From Comamonadaceae bacterium (GTDB taxonomy: Bacteria > Pseudomonadota > Gammaproteobacteria > Burkholderiales > Burkholderiaceae_C), in NCBI GenBank assembly GCA_013823485.1, contig PNMF01000016.1:1-36632 (forward strand): DNA of 36,632 bases. Reading direction: 5' to 3'. Both the position numbers and the translations under genes were made by a program. Below, one piece after another: positions 16,609 to 30,030 of the stretch (position 1 is its first letter; each line of letters starts with the position of its first letter). The notes beneath the pieces are model-generated. The model worked only from the letters and a program-made list of their open reading frames with translations. It had not been told where the DNA came from and did not search any database.

Positions 16609-17280
16609 ATGGCGAAATCTCCCAACGTCAACATCGATTTCAAGGTACTCCAGGACAAACTGCGCAGCCAGTTCTCCGACCTGGACCCCAATGACCCGTC
16701 GCTCTGGCCCGCTCTGCCCCGCAACCTGCTGCTGGTGGGTGTGTGCGCGGCCATCATCGGCGGACTGTGGTTCTTCTGGCTCAAGGACGTCGACGCCGAG
16801 CTGCTCGGCGCCAAGGCCCGGGAGACCGAGCTCCGGACCACCTACCGCGCCAAGCTGGTCCAGGCCGTCAACCTGGACGCCCTCAAGAAGCAGCTCGAGC
16901 AGGTCCAGCAGTACGTGACCCAGCTCGAGAAGCAGCTCCCCAGCAAGGCAGAAATGGATGCCCTGCTGTCGGACATCAACCAGGCCGGGCTGGGCCGCAG
17001 CCTGCAGTTCGAGCTGTTCAGGCCAGGCCAGGTCACGGTGAAGCAGTACTACGCCGAACTCCCCATCACGGTGCGGGTGACCGGCAGCTACCACGACGTG
17101 GGACTGTTCGCCGCCGACATCGCCAACCTGTCGCGGATCGTGACCCTCAACAACCTGTCCCTGGCCCCGGGCCGCGATCGGGGAACGCTCACCATGGACG
17201 GCGTCGCCAAGACCTTCCGGTACCTGGACCAGGACGAAATCACGGCCCAGCAGGGCGGTCAGCCAGGAGCCAAAAAGTGA
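16609..17280 (+). CDS. pilO: Type IV pilus alignment protein PilO
   Basis: PilO pairs with PilN in the inner-membrane alignment subcomplex and contacts PilP. The 223-aa product has a cytoplasmic N-terminus, a single membrane span (about residues 40-58, LLLVGVCAAIIGGLWFFWL) and a coiled coil (about 60-120). Next is the typical LPSKAEMDALLSDINQAGL block and a ferredoxin-like fold with LPITVRVTGSYHDVG. The start is ATG at 16609, 13 bp after pilN. The end overlaps pilP by four bases (GTGA). Confidence 0.95.
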   Translation: MAKSPNVNIDFKVLQDKLRSQFSDLDPNDPSLWPALPRNLLLVGVCAAIIGGLWFFWLKDVDAELLGAKARETELRTTYRAKLVQAVNLDALKKQLEQVQQYVTQLEKQLPSKAEMDALLSDINQAGLGRSLQFELFRPGQVTVKQYYAELPITVRVTGSYHDVGLFAADIANLSRIVTLNNLSLAPGRDRGTLTMDGVAKTFRYLDQDEITAQQGGQPGAKK

Positions 17281-17825
17281 TCCAGCGCCATCTTTCCGTC
17301 CTCGCGCTGGCGTCCTTGTCGGTCCTGGTGTCGGCCTGCGGCGGTTCCGAGCAGGACGACATCCGTGCCTGGATGCTGTCCGAGAGGAACAGCATCAAGC
17401 CGTCGGTACAGCCGATTCCGGAGCCGACCAAGTTCAATCCTGAGCCCTACAGCGCCGCCAACGGCATGCAGCCGTTCAGCACCGAAAAGCTGGAGGGCAT
17501 GCTGCGCGGTGCCGCAGGCCCTGCCACCAGTTCCGCCCTGATCGAACCTGAACTCAACCGTCGGCGGGAGCCCCTCGAGGCCTTCCCCCTGGACACGATG
17601 AGCCTGGTCGGCAGCCTGGACCGCAACGGCGCTCTGGTCGCGCTGGTCAAGGTGGGCGGGCTTCTGTATCAGGTCAAACCGGGCAATTACCTGGGTCTCA
17701 ACTACGGTCGCGTGGTTCGCATCACTGAAACCGAGGTCGTGCTGCGAGAAATCGTTCAGGACTCCACGGGCGAATGGACAGAGCGCCCTGCAGCGCTGCA
17801 ATTGGTAGAGGGAAATTCCAAATGA
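17277..17825 (+). CDS. pilP: Type IV pilus lipoprotein PilP
   Basis: PilP is an inner-membrane lipoprotein that bridges PilN/PilO to the secretin PilQ. The start is GTG at 17277, inside the pilO stop; the signal peptide begins right there, and the lipobox LVSAC puts lipidation at Cys21 of 182 residues. A disordered linker follows (about 22-85), then the beta-sandwich HR domain with VGSLDRNGALVALVKVGG, LYQVKPGNYLGLNYGRVV and ITETEVVLREIVQD, a typical PilP pattern. The reading frame is open far upstream, but that part overlaps pilO and is a shadow. The stop overlaps pilQ. Confidence 0.95.
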   Translation: MIQRHLSVLALASLSVLVSACGGSEQDDIRAWMLSERNSIKPSVQPIPEPTKFNPEPYSAANGMQPFSTEKLEGMLRGAAGPATSSALIEPELNRRREPLEAFPLDTMSLVGSLDRNGALVALVKVGGLLYQVKPGNYLGLNYGRVVRITETEVVLREIVQDSTGEWTERPAALQLVEGNSK

Positions 17826-19945
17826 ACAAGGCATATCGGACTACCGGCAGCATCGCAGGGTCCCGGTTGAAACAGGCGGCGGCATGGGCGCTGCTGTGCA
17901 CGGTGTCCGCGTGGGCCCATGCCCAGAACGCGATCGAGTCGGTCACCGGCGGCATGCAGAGCGGTACCGAGGTGATCCGCATCGTGACCAAGGAGCCTCT
18001 GAAGGCGCCGCCGGCCGGCTTCACCATCCAGACACCCGCGCGCATCGCGCTGGACTTCCCCGGGGTGACCAACGCCATCGGCCGCAGCACGGTCGACATC
18101 AACGAAGGCAATCTCCGGTCGGCCAACGTGGTGCAGGCGGGTGATCGCACCCGGGTGGTCATCAACCTGAAGCAGTCGTCCGCCTACCAGACCCGTATCG
18201 AGGGCAACACCCTGCTGGTGCTGATGGAGCGTGCCGAAGCCGTGACGGCCCAGACCCAGCCGGCGGCACCCTTTGCCGAAGGTCGCGCGCTCGACGTGGC
18301 CGCCCTGCGCGACATCGATTTCCGGCGTGGCAACGGCGGTACGGGTCGTATCGTGGTGGACCTGGCCAGCAGCCAGGTGGGTGTGGACATCCGTCCCCAG
18401 GGCTCCACGCTGGTGGTGGACTTCCTGAAGACGTCGCTGCCCGAAGGCCTGCGCCGCCGGCTGGACGTGAGCGACTTCGGTACGCCGGTCCAGACCATCG
18501 TCACCAGCCAGATCGGTGACCGGGTGCGCATGGTCGTGACCCCCACCGGTGCCTGGGACCATTCGGCCTACCAGAGCGACAACCAGTTTGTCCTCGAGGT
18601 GCGCGAACAGAAGATCGACCCTGCCAAGCTCAGCCAGGGGCCGGGGTACACCGGCGAGAAGCTCTCGCTGAACTTCCAGAACATCGAGGTCCGATCGCTG
18701 CTGCAGGTGATCGCCGACTTCACCAGTTTCAACATCGTGACGTCGGACTCGGTGACCGGGTCGGTCACGCTGCGCCTGAAGGACGTGCCCTGGGACCAGG
18801 CCCTGGACATCATCATGCAGGCCAAGGGCCTGGGCATGCGCAAGTCGGGCAATGTGATCTGGATTGCGCCGAAAGACGAAATCACCGCCCGCGAGAAGCA
18901 GGAGCTGGAGTCCAAGGCCTCGATCGAAAGCCTGGAAGTGCTGCGCACCCAGTCGTTCCAGATGAACTACGCCAAGGCGGCCGACATTGCCGGCCAGCTG
19001 CGCTCCGGTGGCGGTGTGACCTCCGGCACCACGGGTGGTGGCAACGCCAGCATCCTGTCCAGCCGTGGCAGCGTCATCTCCGAGCCCCGCACCAACCAGC
19101 TGTTCGTGACCGACACGCCGGCCCGTCTTCAGGCGGTCCAGGAGCTGATCAACAAGCTGGACATCCCCATCCGCCAGGTGATGATCGAGGCCCGCATCGT
19201 CGAAGCCGACGACACCTTCAGCAAGTCGATCGGTGTCCGCCTGGGCGGTGGCATCCGGCAGTCGCCCGACACCGGCGGCAACGAGACCCGGGGCAACTTC
19301 GGTTCGAACTACGGCGCGGTGACTGGCGCAGGCCAGCCCAGCCTGACCTCGCTGCCCTTCGTCAACCTGCCGGCCAACCCCTCGAACAACGCTGCGGCCA
19401 CTTACGCACTGTCGCTGTTCAGCCCGAGTGCCACCCGGTTCCTGGCGCTGGAGGTGTCCGCGCTCGAGTCCGACGGCAAGGGTCGCATCGTCTCCAGCCC
19501 CCGCGTGGTGACGGCCGATCAGGTCAAGGCGCTGATCGAGCAAGGTACCGAGATTCCCTACCAGACGGCCACTTCCAGCGGCGCCACGGCCATTGCCTTC
19601 CGCAAGGCCAACCTGAAGCTGGAGGTCACCCCGCAGATCACGCCCGAGGGCAACATCATTCTGGATCTGGACGTGAACAAGGACAGCCCGGGTGATGTGA
19701 CGCCGGACGGCATCGCCATCAACACCAAGCACGTGAAGACCCAGGTGCTGGTCGAGAACGGCGGTACCGTGGTGATCGGCGGCATTTTTGAACAGACCGA
19801 CCGGAACGAGGTCGACAAGGTGCCGCTGCTGGGCGACATCCCCGGCGTGGGCAACCTGTTCAAGACCCGCAACCGGATTTCCAACAAGTCGGAACTGCTG
19901 ATCTTCATCACCCCCAGGGTGCTGGGCCGCACGGTTTCGAATTGA
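17822..19945 (+). CDS. pilQ: Type IV pilus secretin PilQ
   Basis: PilQ forms the outer-membrane ring through which the pilus fibre leaves the cell. The 707-aa precursor has a signal peptide (about residues 1-35, ending AWAHAQ) and two AMIN peptidoglycan-binding domains (about 40-120 and 155-260). It continues with an STN/N0 domain (about 275-345, SLNFQNIEVRSLLQVIADF), an N1 secretin domain (about 375-460) and the C-terminal secretin pore domain with GRIVSSPRVVTAD, VTPQITPEGNI and the VVIGGIFEQ block. A Gly/Thr-rich loop lies around residue 400. The ATG overlaps the pilP stop and GAGGGA precedes it. The stop overlaps the aroK start. Confidence 0.96.
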   Translation: MNKAYRTTGSIAGSRLKQAAAWALLCTVSAWAHAQNAIESVTGGMQSGTEVIRIVTKEPLKAPPAGFTIQTPARIALDFPGVTNAIGRSTVDINEGNLRSANVVQAGDRTRVVINLKQSSAYQTRIEGNTLLVLMERAEAVTAQTQPAAPFAEGRALDVAALRDIDFRRGNGGTGRIVVDLASSQVGVDIRPQGSTLVVDFLKTSLPEGLRRRLDVSDFGTPVQTIVTSQIGDRVRMVVTPTGAWDHSAYQSDNQFVLEVREQKIDPAKLSQGPGYTGEKLSLNFQNIEVRSLLQVIADFTSFNIVTSDSVTGSVTLRLKDVPWDQALDIIMQAKGLGMRKSGNVIWIAPKDEITAREKQELESKASIESLEVLRTQSFQMNYAKAADIAGQLRSGGGVTSGTTGGGNASILSSRGSVISEPRTNQLFVTDTPARLQAVQELINKLDIPIRQVMIEARIVEADDTFSKSIGVRLGGGIRQSPDTGGNETRGNFGSNYGAVTGAGQPSLTSLPFVNLPANPSNNAAATYALSLFSPSATRFLALEVSALESDGKGRIVSSPRVVTADQVKALIEQGTEIPYQTATSSGATAIAFRKANLKLEVTPQITPEGNIILDLDVNKDSPGDVTPDGIAINTKHVKTQVLVENGGTVVIGGIFEQTDRNEVDKVPLLGDIPGVGNLFKTRNRISNKSELLIFITPRVLGRTVSN

Positions 19946-20478
19946 CGCACCGAACCGTAGCCCTGGTCGGGCTGCCCGGTTCGGGCAAGTCCACCATCGG
20001 AAGGCAGCTCGCGCGAAGGCTCGGGCTGCCTTTCTTCGATTCCGACGCCGTGATCGAGCAGCGCATCGGCTGCTCCATCGCCGAATTCTTCCGGGAGCAG
20101 GGCGAGGAGCGTTTCCGCGACATCGAGTCCGAGGTGGTGGCCTTGCTGGCCGGCGGCGAGCCCAAGGTGCTGTCCACCGGTGGCGGCTCGGTCCTCCGAG
20201 AGTCGAATCGACGCGTCCTTCACGGGAATGCCCTGGTGGTGTATCTGCGGTCATCACCGGACGAGGTGTTCCGCCGGGTGCGGCACGACCGGAACCGGCC
20301 GCTGTTGCAGGTGGAGGACCCGCTGCAGAAACTGCGCGATCTGCATGCGCAACGCGATCCGCTGTATGCCGAGACCGCGCACTTCACCATCGATACCGGC
20401 CGACCGTCGGTGTCCACCCTGGTCAACATGATCGTGATGCAGCTCGACATGTCGGACATCGGCCAGCAGCCCACCTGA
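19942..20478 (+). CDS. aroK: Shikimate kinase
   Basis: AroK phosphorylates shikimate to shikimate-3-phosphate in aromatic amino acid synthesis. The 178-aa protein has Walker A GLPGSGKST (residues 10-18), the shikimate-binding FFDSDAVIE and FREQGEERFRDIE motifs, STGGGSVLRE and the lid Arg residues in RNRPLLQ. It begins with TTG at 19942, in the TTGA overlap with the pilQ stop, and must be coupled to pilQ. pilQ-aroK-aroB is a long-known order in Pseudomonas and betaproteobacteria. The last residues are a non-conserved tail. Confidence 0.95.
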   Translation: MTHRTVALVGLPGSGKSTIGRQLARRLGLPFFDSDAVIEQRIGCSIAEFFREQGEERFRDIESEVVALLAGGEPKVLSTGGGSVLRESNRRVLHGNALVVYLRSSPDEVFRRVRHDRNRPLLQVEDPLQKLRDLHAQRDPLYAETAHFTIDTGRPSVSTLVNMIVMQLDMSDIGQQPT

Positions 20479-20538
20479 GCCGCGCCGGGTTCTGACCCCG
20501 ATTCCGGCTGGCCGGCATCGAGCCCCTACACTTGCGGG

Positions 20539-21675
20539 ATGGACACCACGGACAGCCGCAGCGCGGACAGCCAGCTCTCCCCCCAGCGCGTGCGCATCGA
20601 CCTCGCAGAGCGCAGTTACGACATCCTGATCGGTGCCGGTCTGCTCGGTCGGGAAGACAGCTACGAGGGCCTGCCAGCCGGTGGTACGGCGGTGATCGTC
20701 ACCAACACGGTGGTGGCGCCGCTCTATCTGGACCGGCTGACCGCCACCTTGAGCCGCCGCCACACGCGGGTGCTGCACGTGGTGCTGCCCGATGGCGAGG
20801 CCCACAAGGACTGGCAGACGCTGCAATTGATCTTCGATGCGCTGCTGGCATCGGCCTGTGACCGCAAGACGGTGCTGTATGCACTCGGTGGTGGCGTGAT
20901 CGGCGACATGACCGGCTTTGCCGCCGCGAGCTACATGCGCGGCGTTCCCTTCGTCCAGGTGCCCACCACCTTGCTGGCCCAGGTGGATTCGTCGGTGGGT
21001 GGCAAGACCGCGATCAACCATCCCCAGGGCAAGAACATGATCGGCGCGTTCTATCAGCCGCTGCGGGTGATCTGCGATCTGGAAACGCTGCAGACCCTGC
21101 CCGACCGGGAGCTCAGTGCGGGGCTGGCCGAGGTGATCAAGTACGGACCGATCGCCGACATGGCGTTTCTGGCCTGGATCGAAGATCACATCGACGCGCT
21201 GGTCCGGCGCGACCCGGTGGCGCTGGCGCAGGCGGTCAAGCGCAGTTGCGAGATCAAGGCGCTGGTGGTGGGACAGGACGAACGGGAATCGGGGCTGCGC
21301 GCCATCCTCAATTTCGGTCACACCTTCGGCCACGCCATCGAGGCCGGCATGGGATACGGCGCGTGGCTGCACGGCGAGGCCGTGGGCTGCGGCATGGTCA
21401 TGGCCGCCCGGTTGTCGGAAGCCCTGGGTCGGGTCGACAGCCGTTTCGTGTCCCGCCTGCGGTCGCTGGTGGAGCGCGCCGGCCTGCCGTGCGTGGCGCC
21501 GGTGCTGGACCCCGACGACAACGCCGGACGCTGGCTGTCGTTGATGCGGGTGGACAAGAAGGCCGAGGCCGGCGAGATCCGGTTCGTGGTCATCGATCCG
21601 CCCGGCCGTGCGGTGATGTGCCCGGCGCCCGACGCAACCGTGGCCCGGGTGATTGCGGCGTCCAGCCACGCATGA
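20539..21675 (+). CDS. aroB: 3-dehydroquinate synthase
   Basis: AroB converts DAHP to 3-dehydroquinate, the second shikimate-pathway step, using NAD and a divalent metal. The 378-aa product has the NAD-binding [13 protein letters not shown] (near residue 117), [16 protein letters not shown], the metal-ligand Glu in LAEVIKYG and His residues in [11 protein letters not shown] and WLHGEAV. The N-terminal 15 residues before [12 protein letters not shown] are not conserved, so the true start could be slightly later, but ATG at 20539 is the only ATG there. It lies 60 bp after aroK; its stop overlaps the dgt start (ATGA). Confidence 0.95.
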   Translation: MDTTDSRSADSQLSPQRVRIDLAERSYDILIGAGLLGREDSYEGLPAGGTAVIVTNTVVAPLYLDRLTATLSRRHTRVLHVVLPDGEAHKDWQTLQLIFDALLASACDRKTVLYALGGGVIGDMTGFAAASYMRGVPFVQVPTTLLAQVDSSVGGKTAINHPQGKNMIGAFYQPLRVICDLETLQTLPDRELSAGLAEVIKYGPIADMAFLAWIEDHIDALVRRDPVALAQAVKRSCEIKALVVGQDERESGLRAILNFGHTFGHAIEAGMGYGAWLHGEAVGCGMVMAARLSEALGRVDSRFVSRLRSLVERAGLPCVAPVLDPDDNAGRWLSLMRVDKKAEAGEIRFVVIDPPGRAVMCPAPDATVARVIAASSHA

Positions 21676-22841
21676 TGGCCGGCGCCGGTCTGGACCCCCG
21701 AGCATCGGATCCTGCCCGGTCGCGCGGCCGGCGGTACCCCGAGCCACCCGCACCGACCCGCTCGGACTTCCAGCGCGACCGCGACCGGGTCATCCACTCC
21801 ACCGCATTCCGCCGGCTGGTCTACAAGACGCAGGTGTTCCTCAACCACGAGGGCGATCTGTTCCGGACCCGGCTCACCCATTCCCTCGAAGTGGCGCAGC
21901 TGGGTCGGTCGATAGCCCGCTCGCTGCAGCTCAACGAAGACCTGGTCGAGGCCATTGCCCTGGCCCACGACCTGGGCCACACGCCGTTCGGTCATGCGGG
22001 GCAGGACGCGCTGCACGAGTGCATGCAGCGGTGCATCGAACAGGGCAGGGCGACCGATGGCTGGGGCTTCGAGCACAACCTTCAGAGCCTGCGCGTGGTG
22101 GATGAGCTGGAGGAGCGGTACCCGGCCTTCGACGGGCTGAACCTGTCGTTTGAAACCCGCGAGGGCATCCTCAAGCACTGCTCCCGCGCCAATGCGCAGC
22201 GGCTGGAGGCGATCGAGCCGGACGGCGTGGCGCGCCGCTTCCTGCAGGGCGGCTCTCCGTCCCTGGAGGCACAGCTGTGCAATCTGGCGGACGAGATTGC
22301 GTACAACGCGCACGACATCGATGACGGCGTCCGCTCCGGGTTGATCCACCTGGAGCAGCTGGAGCAGGTGCCGCTGTTCGACGACTACCGCCGCCGCGCG
22401 CTGCAGGCCCATCCGCGGCTGAGCGGCCGGCGGCTGTTGTTCGAGTCGATCCGGCTCATGCTGAGCGACCAGGTGTACGACGTGATCGACTCGACCCGCC
22501 TGGCCTTGCAGCGGGCCGGTGTGGCCACCCCGGACGAGGTGCGGCGCTGCCGCCCCCTGGTGGGCTTCTCGGCCGACATGCGGGAGCGCAGCCAGGCGCT
22601 CAAGACTTTTCTGCTGCGCAACCTGTACCGCCACCCGCAGGTGATGGAGACCACCGGCCGGGCCCGCCAGGTGGTCACCGACCTCTTTGACGCTTATCTG
22701 TCCGACCCGGCGCAGCTGCCGCAGGCGCATGCCGGCCGCGAGGATCTGCCCCGGGCCGTGGCCGATTACATCGCCGGCATGACCGACCGATTCGCCATCC
22801 GCGAACACGAGCGCCTTTCCGGCGCGACCCTGTTCCCCTGA
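21672..22841 (+). CDS. dgt: Deoxyguanosinetriphosphate triphosphohydrolase-like protein (HD domain)
   Basis: dGTPases split dNTPs into deoxynucleoside and triphosphate. The 389-aa protein has the HD superfamily metal site: His70 in RLTHSLEV, His99-Asp100 in [13 protein letters not shown], and Asp207 in [15 protein letters not shown]. The N-terminal [18 protein letters not shown] and KTQVF motif is that of the type 2 Dgt-like subfamily, often somewhat less dGTP-specific than E. coli Dgt. Start codons ATG-ATG at 21672 overlap the aroB stop; the open frame upstream is a shadow of aroB. It follows aroB in many betaproteobacteria. A RAYT gene begins 9 bp after the stop. Confidence 0.93.
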   Translation: MMAGAGLDPRASDPARSRGRRYPEPPAPTRSDFQRDRDRVIHSTAFRRLVYKTQVFLNHEGDLFRTRLTHSLEVAQLGRSIARSLQLNEDLVEAIALAHDLGHTPFGHAGQDALHECMQRCIEQGRATDGWGFEHNLQSLRVVDELEERYPAFDGLNLSFETREGILKHCSRANAQRLEAIEPDGVARRFLQGGSPSLEAQLCNLADEIAYNAHDIDDGVRSGLIHLEQLEQVPLFDDYRRRALQAHPRLSGRRLLFESIRLMLSDQVYDVIDSTRLALQRAGVATPDEVRRCRPLVGFSADMRERSQALKTFLLRNLYRHPQVMETTGRARQVVTDLFDAYLSDPAQLPQAHAGREDLPRAVADYIAGMTDRFAIREHERLSGATLFP

Positions 22842-22850
22842 ACCCCGCCC

Positions 22851-23582
22851 ATGGCCCGTCAGCCCCGCCTCACGCTGGCCGGTGAACCGCACCATGTGGT
22901 GCTGCGTGGCAACGACCGGCAGGCCATCGTCCGCGACGACACCGACCGCGAACACCTGCGGCAGGCCATCTTCCTGCAGGCGCGCAACCACCGGGTAGCC
23001 CTGCACGCCTGGGTGATCGTCGACAACCATTTCCATCTGCTGATCACGCCGGACACCGGCGAAGGCGTGCCGAAGATGATGCAGGCGCTGGGCCGCAGCC
23101 ACGTGCGCCATTTCAACGACCGGCATCAGCGCAGCGGCACCCTGTGGGAAGGGCGGTACCGCAGCACCCTGGTGCAACCCGACCGGCACCTGCTCGACTG
23201 CATGGTGTACCTGGACCTGCATCCGGTGCGCCTGGGCCTGGCCGCCGAGCCGGCGGCCTACCCGTGGTCGAGCCATGCGCACTACGCCGGGCTGGGCACG
23301 CACCGGCCAGTGGCGCCGCCCGCCGTCTACTGGGCCTTGGGCAACACGCCCTTTGCCCGGGAGGCGGCCTATGCCGACGCGGTGCGGGTCGGTCTGGGCG
23401 CGGAGCGCGAACGCGCGCTCATCGACGCCGCCCTGCACGGGTGGGCCTGGGGCGATGAAGGTCACCTGGCCGAACTGCAGCGGCGCACCGGCCGACGGCT
23501 GAGCCGGGGGCAGCCGGGCCGGCCCAGGCGGGATCCCGAGGGCTCAGCCGACGACAATCTGTCCCCAATTACCGATCCTTGA
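22851..23582 (+). CDS. REP-associated tyrosine transposase (RAYT, Y1/HUH family)
   Basis: RAYTs are single-copy domesticated relatives of the IS200/IS605 transposases that act on REP-type hairpins. The 243-aa product starts LTLAGEPHHVVLRGNDRQ, then has the HUH metal motif as HFH (His60, His62) in VDNHFHLLITP. GTLWEGRYRSTLV and the tyrosine helix CMVYLDLHPVRLGLA follow, where Tyr120 is the likely nucleophile. The catalytic core looks intact, and the C-terminal 60 residues are less conserved. The last codons (NLSPITDP) are written by a TCTGTCCCCAATT repeat copy that recurs 49 bp downstream. It sits between dgt and gltB. No flanking insertion-sequence ends or target duplication are evident. Confidence 0.88.
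   Translation: MARQPRLTLAGEPHHVVLRGNDRQAIVRDDTDREHLRQAIFLQARNHRVALHAWVIVDNHFHLLITPDTGEGVPKMMQALGRSHVRHFNDRHQRSGTLWEGRYRSTLVQPDRHLLDCMVYLDLHPVRLGLAAEPAAYPWSSHAHYAGLGTHRPVAPPAVYWALGNTPFAREAAYADAVRVGLGAERERALIDAALHGWAWGDEGHLAELQRRTGRRLSRGQPGRPRRDPEGSADDNLSPITDP
23496..23550. repeat. Long inverted repeat within the RAYT 3' end
   Basis: CGGCTGAGCC (23496-23505) and GGCTCAGCCG (23541-23550) are perfect 10-bp arms with a 35-bp loop. The loop contains the palindrome GGGCCGGCCC (23516-23525). It is a REP-like structure inside the coding sequence. Confidence 0.5.
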
Positions 23583-23619
23583 GTTGAATTAGGTTTTATT
23601 TAAGTGTCTGACCCCATTT
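23558..23619 (+). repeat. RAYT-flanking direct repeat pair, TCTG[A/T]CCCC motif
   Basis: TCTGTCCCCAATT (23558-23570) and TCTGACCCCATTT (23607-23619) are imperfect direct copies 49 bp apart, either side of an AT-rich stretch unlike the surrounding DNA. Such motifs are commonly seen next to proteobacterial RAYT genes. The second copy ends nine bases before the candidate gltB -35. Confidence 0.55.
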
Positions 23620-23627
23620 AATTGCGC

Positions 23628-23656
23628 TTGGCATGCGTGTTGCGTTGCAATAAGCT
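23628..23656 (+). promoter_or_regulatory. Candidate gltB promoter
   Basis: TTGGCA (23628-23633), 17 bp, then TAAGCT (23651-23656). The -35 is good and the -10 weak. An overlapping TTGCGC-N18-TGCAAT is an alternative. AAGGAAG precedes the gltB ATG. Confidence 0.35.
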
Positions 23657-23708
23657 CCGTCCTCCCGTTTTTGCGTCTCACACGCACACACCGAACAAAG
23701 GAAGCGCC

Positions 23709-28439
<4,731 letters not shown>

Positions 28440-28475
28440 ACCGAACAACGTACCGACCCGCGAAGGACCAACACC

Positions 28476-29942
28476 ATGGGAAAAGTCACCGGCTTCATGG
28501 AATTCGAGCGACTGGAAGAGGGCTACAAGCCCGTTCCGGAACGTGTGAAGCACTACAAGGAATTCGTCATCGGCCTGACCGAGGAGCAGTCGAAGGTGCA
28601 GGCGGCCCGCTGCATGGACTGTGGCACGCCGTTCTGCAACAACGGCTGTCCGGTCAACAACATCATTCCGGACTTCAACAACCTGGTGTTTGACGGTGAC
28701 TGGCAAAACGCCATCACCGTGCTGCACAGCACCAACAACTTCCCGGAGTTCACCGGCCGCATCTGCCCGGCACCGTGCGAAGCGGCCTGCACGCTCAACG
28801 TGAACGACGATGCGGTGGGCATCAAGTCGATCGAGCACGCCATCATCGACCGCGCCTGGAACGAGGGCTGGGTGAAGCCGCAGCCGGCCCGCCACAAGAC
28901 CGGCAAGAAGGTGGCGGTGGTCGGCTCCGGCCCCGCCGGCCTGGCCGCTGCCCAGCAGCTGGCCCGCGCCGGCCACGACGTGACCGTGTTCGAAAAGAAC
29001 GATCGCGTCGGTGGCCTGCTGCGCTACGGCATTCCCGACTTCAAGATGGAGAAGTCCCACATCGACCGCCGCGTCGAGCAGATGCAGGCCGAAGGCGTGA
29101 CCTTCCGCACCGGCGTCATGGTCGGCCAGCTGCCCGAGGGCAGCAAGGTCACCAACTGGGCCAAGGAAACCATTTCGCCCGAGCAGCTGCGCAGCGAGTT
29201 CGATGCCGTGCTGCTGTGCGGCGGTGCCGAACAGAGCCGCGATCTGCCGGTGCCCGGCCGGGATCTCGACGGCGTGCACTTCGCCATGGAATTCCTGCCG
29301 ATGCAGAACAAGGTGAACGCCGGCGACAAGCTCAAGGGCCAGATCCGTGCCGACGGCAAGCACGTCATCGTCATCGGCGGCGGCGACACCGGTTCGGACT
29401 GCGTGGGCACCAGCAACCGCCACGGCGCGGTCAGCGTGACCCAGTTCGAGGTGATGCCCCAGCCGCCGGAGCAGGAGAACAAGCCGCTGGTGTGGCCGTA
29501 CTGGCCGCTGAAGCTGCGCACCAGCTCCAGCCACGAAGAGGGCTGCCAGCGCGAGTTCGCGGTCTCCACCAAGGAATTCATCGGCAAGAACGGCAAGCTG
29601 ACCGGCCTCAAAACGGTGCATGTCGAGATGAGGGACGGCAAGCTGGTCGAGATTCCCGGCACCGAAAAGGAATACCAGGCCGACCTGGTGCTGCTGGCCA
29701 TGGGCTTCGTGAGCCCGGTGGCCTCGGTGCTGGACGCCTTCGGCATCGACAAGGATGGCCGTGGCAACGCCCGGGCCAGCACCGAATTCACCGGTGGTTA
29801 CGTGACCAATGTGAACAAGGTGTTCGCGGCCGGTGACATCCGTCGGGGCCAGTCGCTGGTGGTCTGGGCCATCCGCGAAGGGCGTCAGGCGGCCCGCGCC
29901 GTGGACGAGTTCCTGATGGGCCATTCCGACCTGCCGCGCTGA
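28476..29942 (+). CDS. gltD: Glutamate synthase (NADPH) small subunit
   Basis: GltD takes electrons from NADPH through FAD and iron-sulfur clusters to GltB. The 488-aa protein has an N-terminal cysteine-rich domain with [17 protein letters not shown] and [12 protein letters not shown] for two 4Fe-4S clusters. The FAD dinucleotide motif [14 protein letters not shown] comes at about residue 150, the NADPH motif [13 protein letters not shown] at about 305, and a C-terminal [16 protein letters not shown] block closes the FAD site. GAAGGA lies ten bases before the ATG. It follows gltB by 36 bp as one operon. Two hairpins follow the gene. Confidence 0.97.
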   Translation: MGKVTGFMEFERLEEGYKPVPERVKHYKEFVIGLTEEQSKVQAARCMDCGTPFCNNGCPVNNIIPDFNNLVFDGDWQNAITVLHSTNNFPEFTGRICPAPCEAACTLNVNDDAVGIKSIEHAIIDRAWNEGWVKPQPARHKTGKKVAVVGSGPAGLAAAQQLARAGHDVTVFEKNDRVGGLLRYGIPDFKMEKSHIDRRVEQMQAEGVTFRTGVMVGQLPEGSKVTNWAKETISPEQLRSEFDAVLLCGGAEQSRDLPVPGRDLDGVHFAMEFLPMQNKVNAGDKLKGQIRADGKHVIVIGGGDTGSDCVGTSNRHGAVSVTQFEVMPQPPEQENKPLVWPYWPLKLRTSSSHEEGCQREFAVSTKEFIGKNGKLTGLKTVHVEMRDGKLVEIPGTEKEYQADLVLLAMGFVSPVASVLDAFGIDKDGRGNARASTEFTGGYVTNVNKVFAAGDIRRGQSLVVWAIREGRQAARAVDEFLMGHSDLPR

Positions 29943-29956
29943 CCGCGTGGCAGGCC

Positions 29957-29982
29957 GGGAACCCGGACTCCCGGGTTATCCC
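29957..29982 (+). repeat. Hairpin after gltD
   Basis: AACCCGG (29960-29966) pairs with CCGGGTT (29971-29977) around ACTC, and GGG/CCC extends the foot across a two-base bulge. There is no T run, so it is a stem-loop rather than a classic terminator. Confidence 0.6.
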
Positions 29983-30000
29983 GCATCCCTTATCATGAAG

Positions 30001-30025
30001 AGCCGGGTTTCCAAGCCCGGCTTTT
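30001..30025 (+). terminator. Terminator-like hairpin between gltD and mlaF
   Basis: AGCCGGG pairs with CCCGGCT around an 8-base loop, followed by TTTTC. It ends five bases before the mlaF ATG. A TATCAT (29991-29996) just upstream could be a -10, in which case the hairpin would be the 5' end of the mlaF message. Confidence 0.65.
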
Positions 30026-30030
30026 CATTG

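Noticed and set aside
22842-23623. A complete insertion sequence around the RAYT gene.
   Set aside because: No terminal inverted repeats or target-site duplication are visible on the dgt side, only nine bases separate dgt from the gene, and RAYTs are normally immobile single genes.
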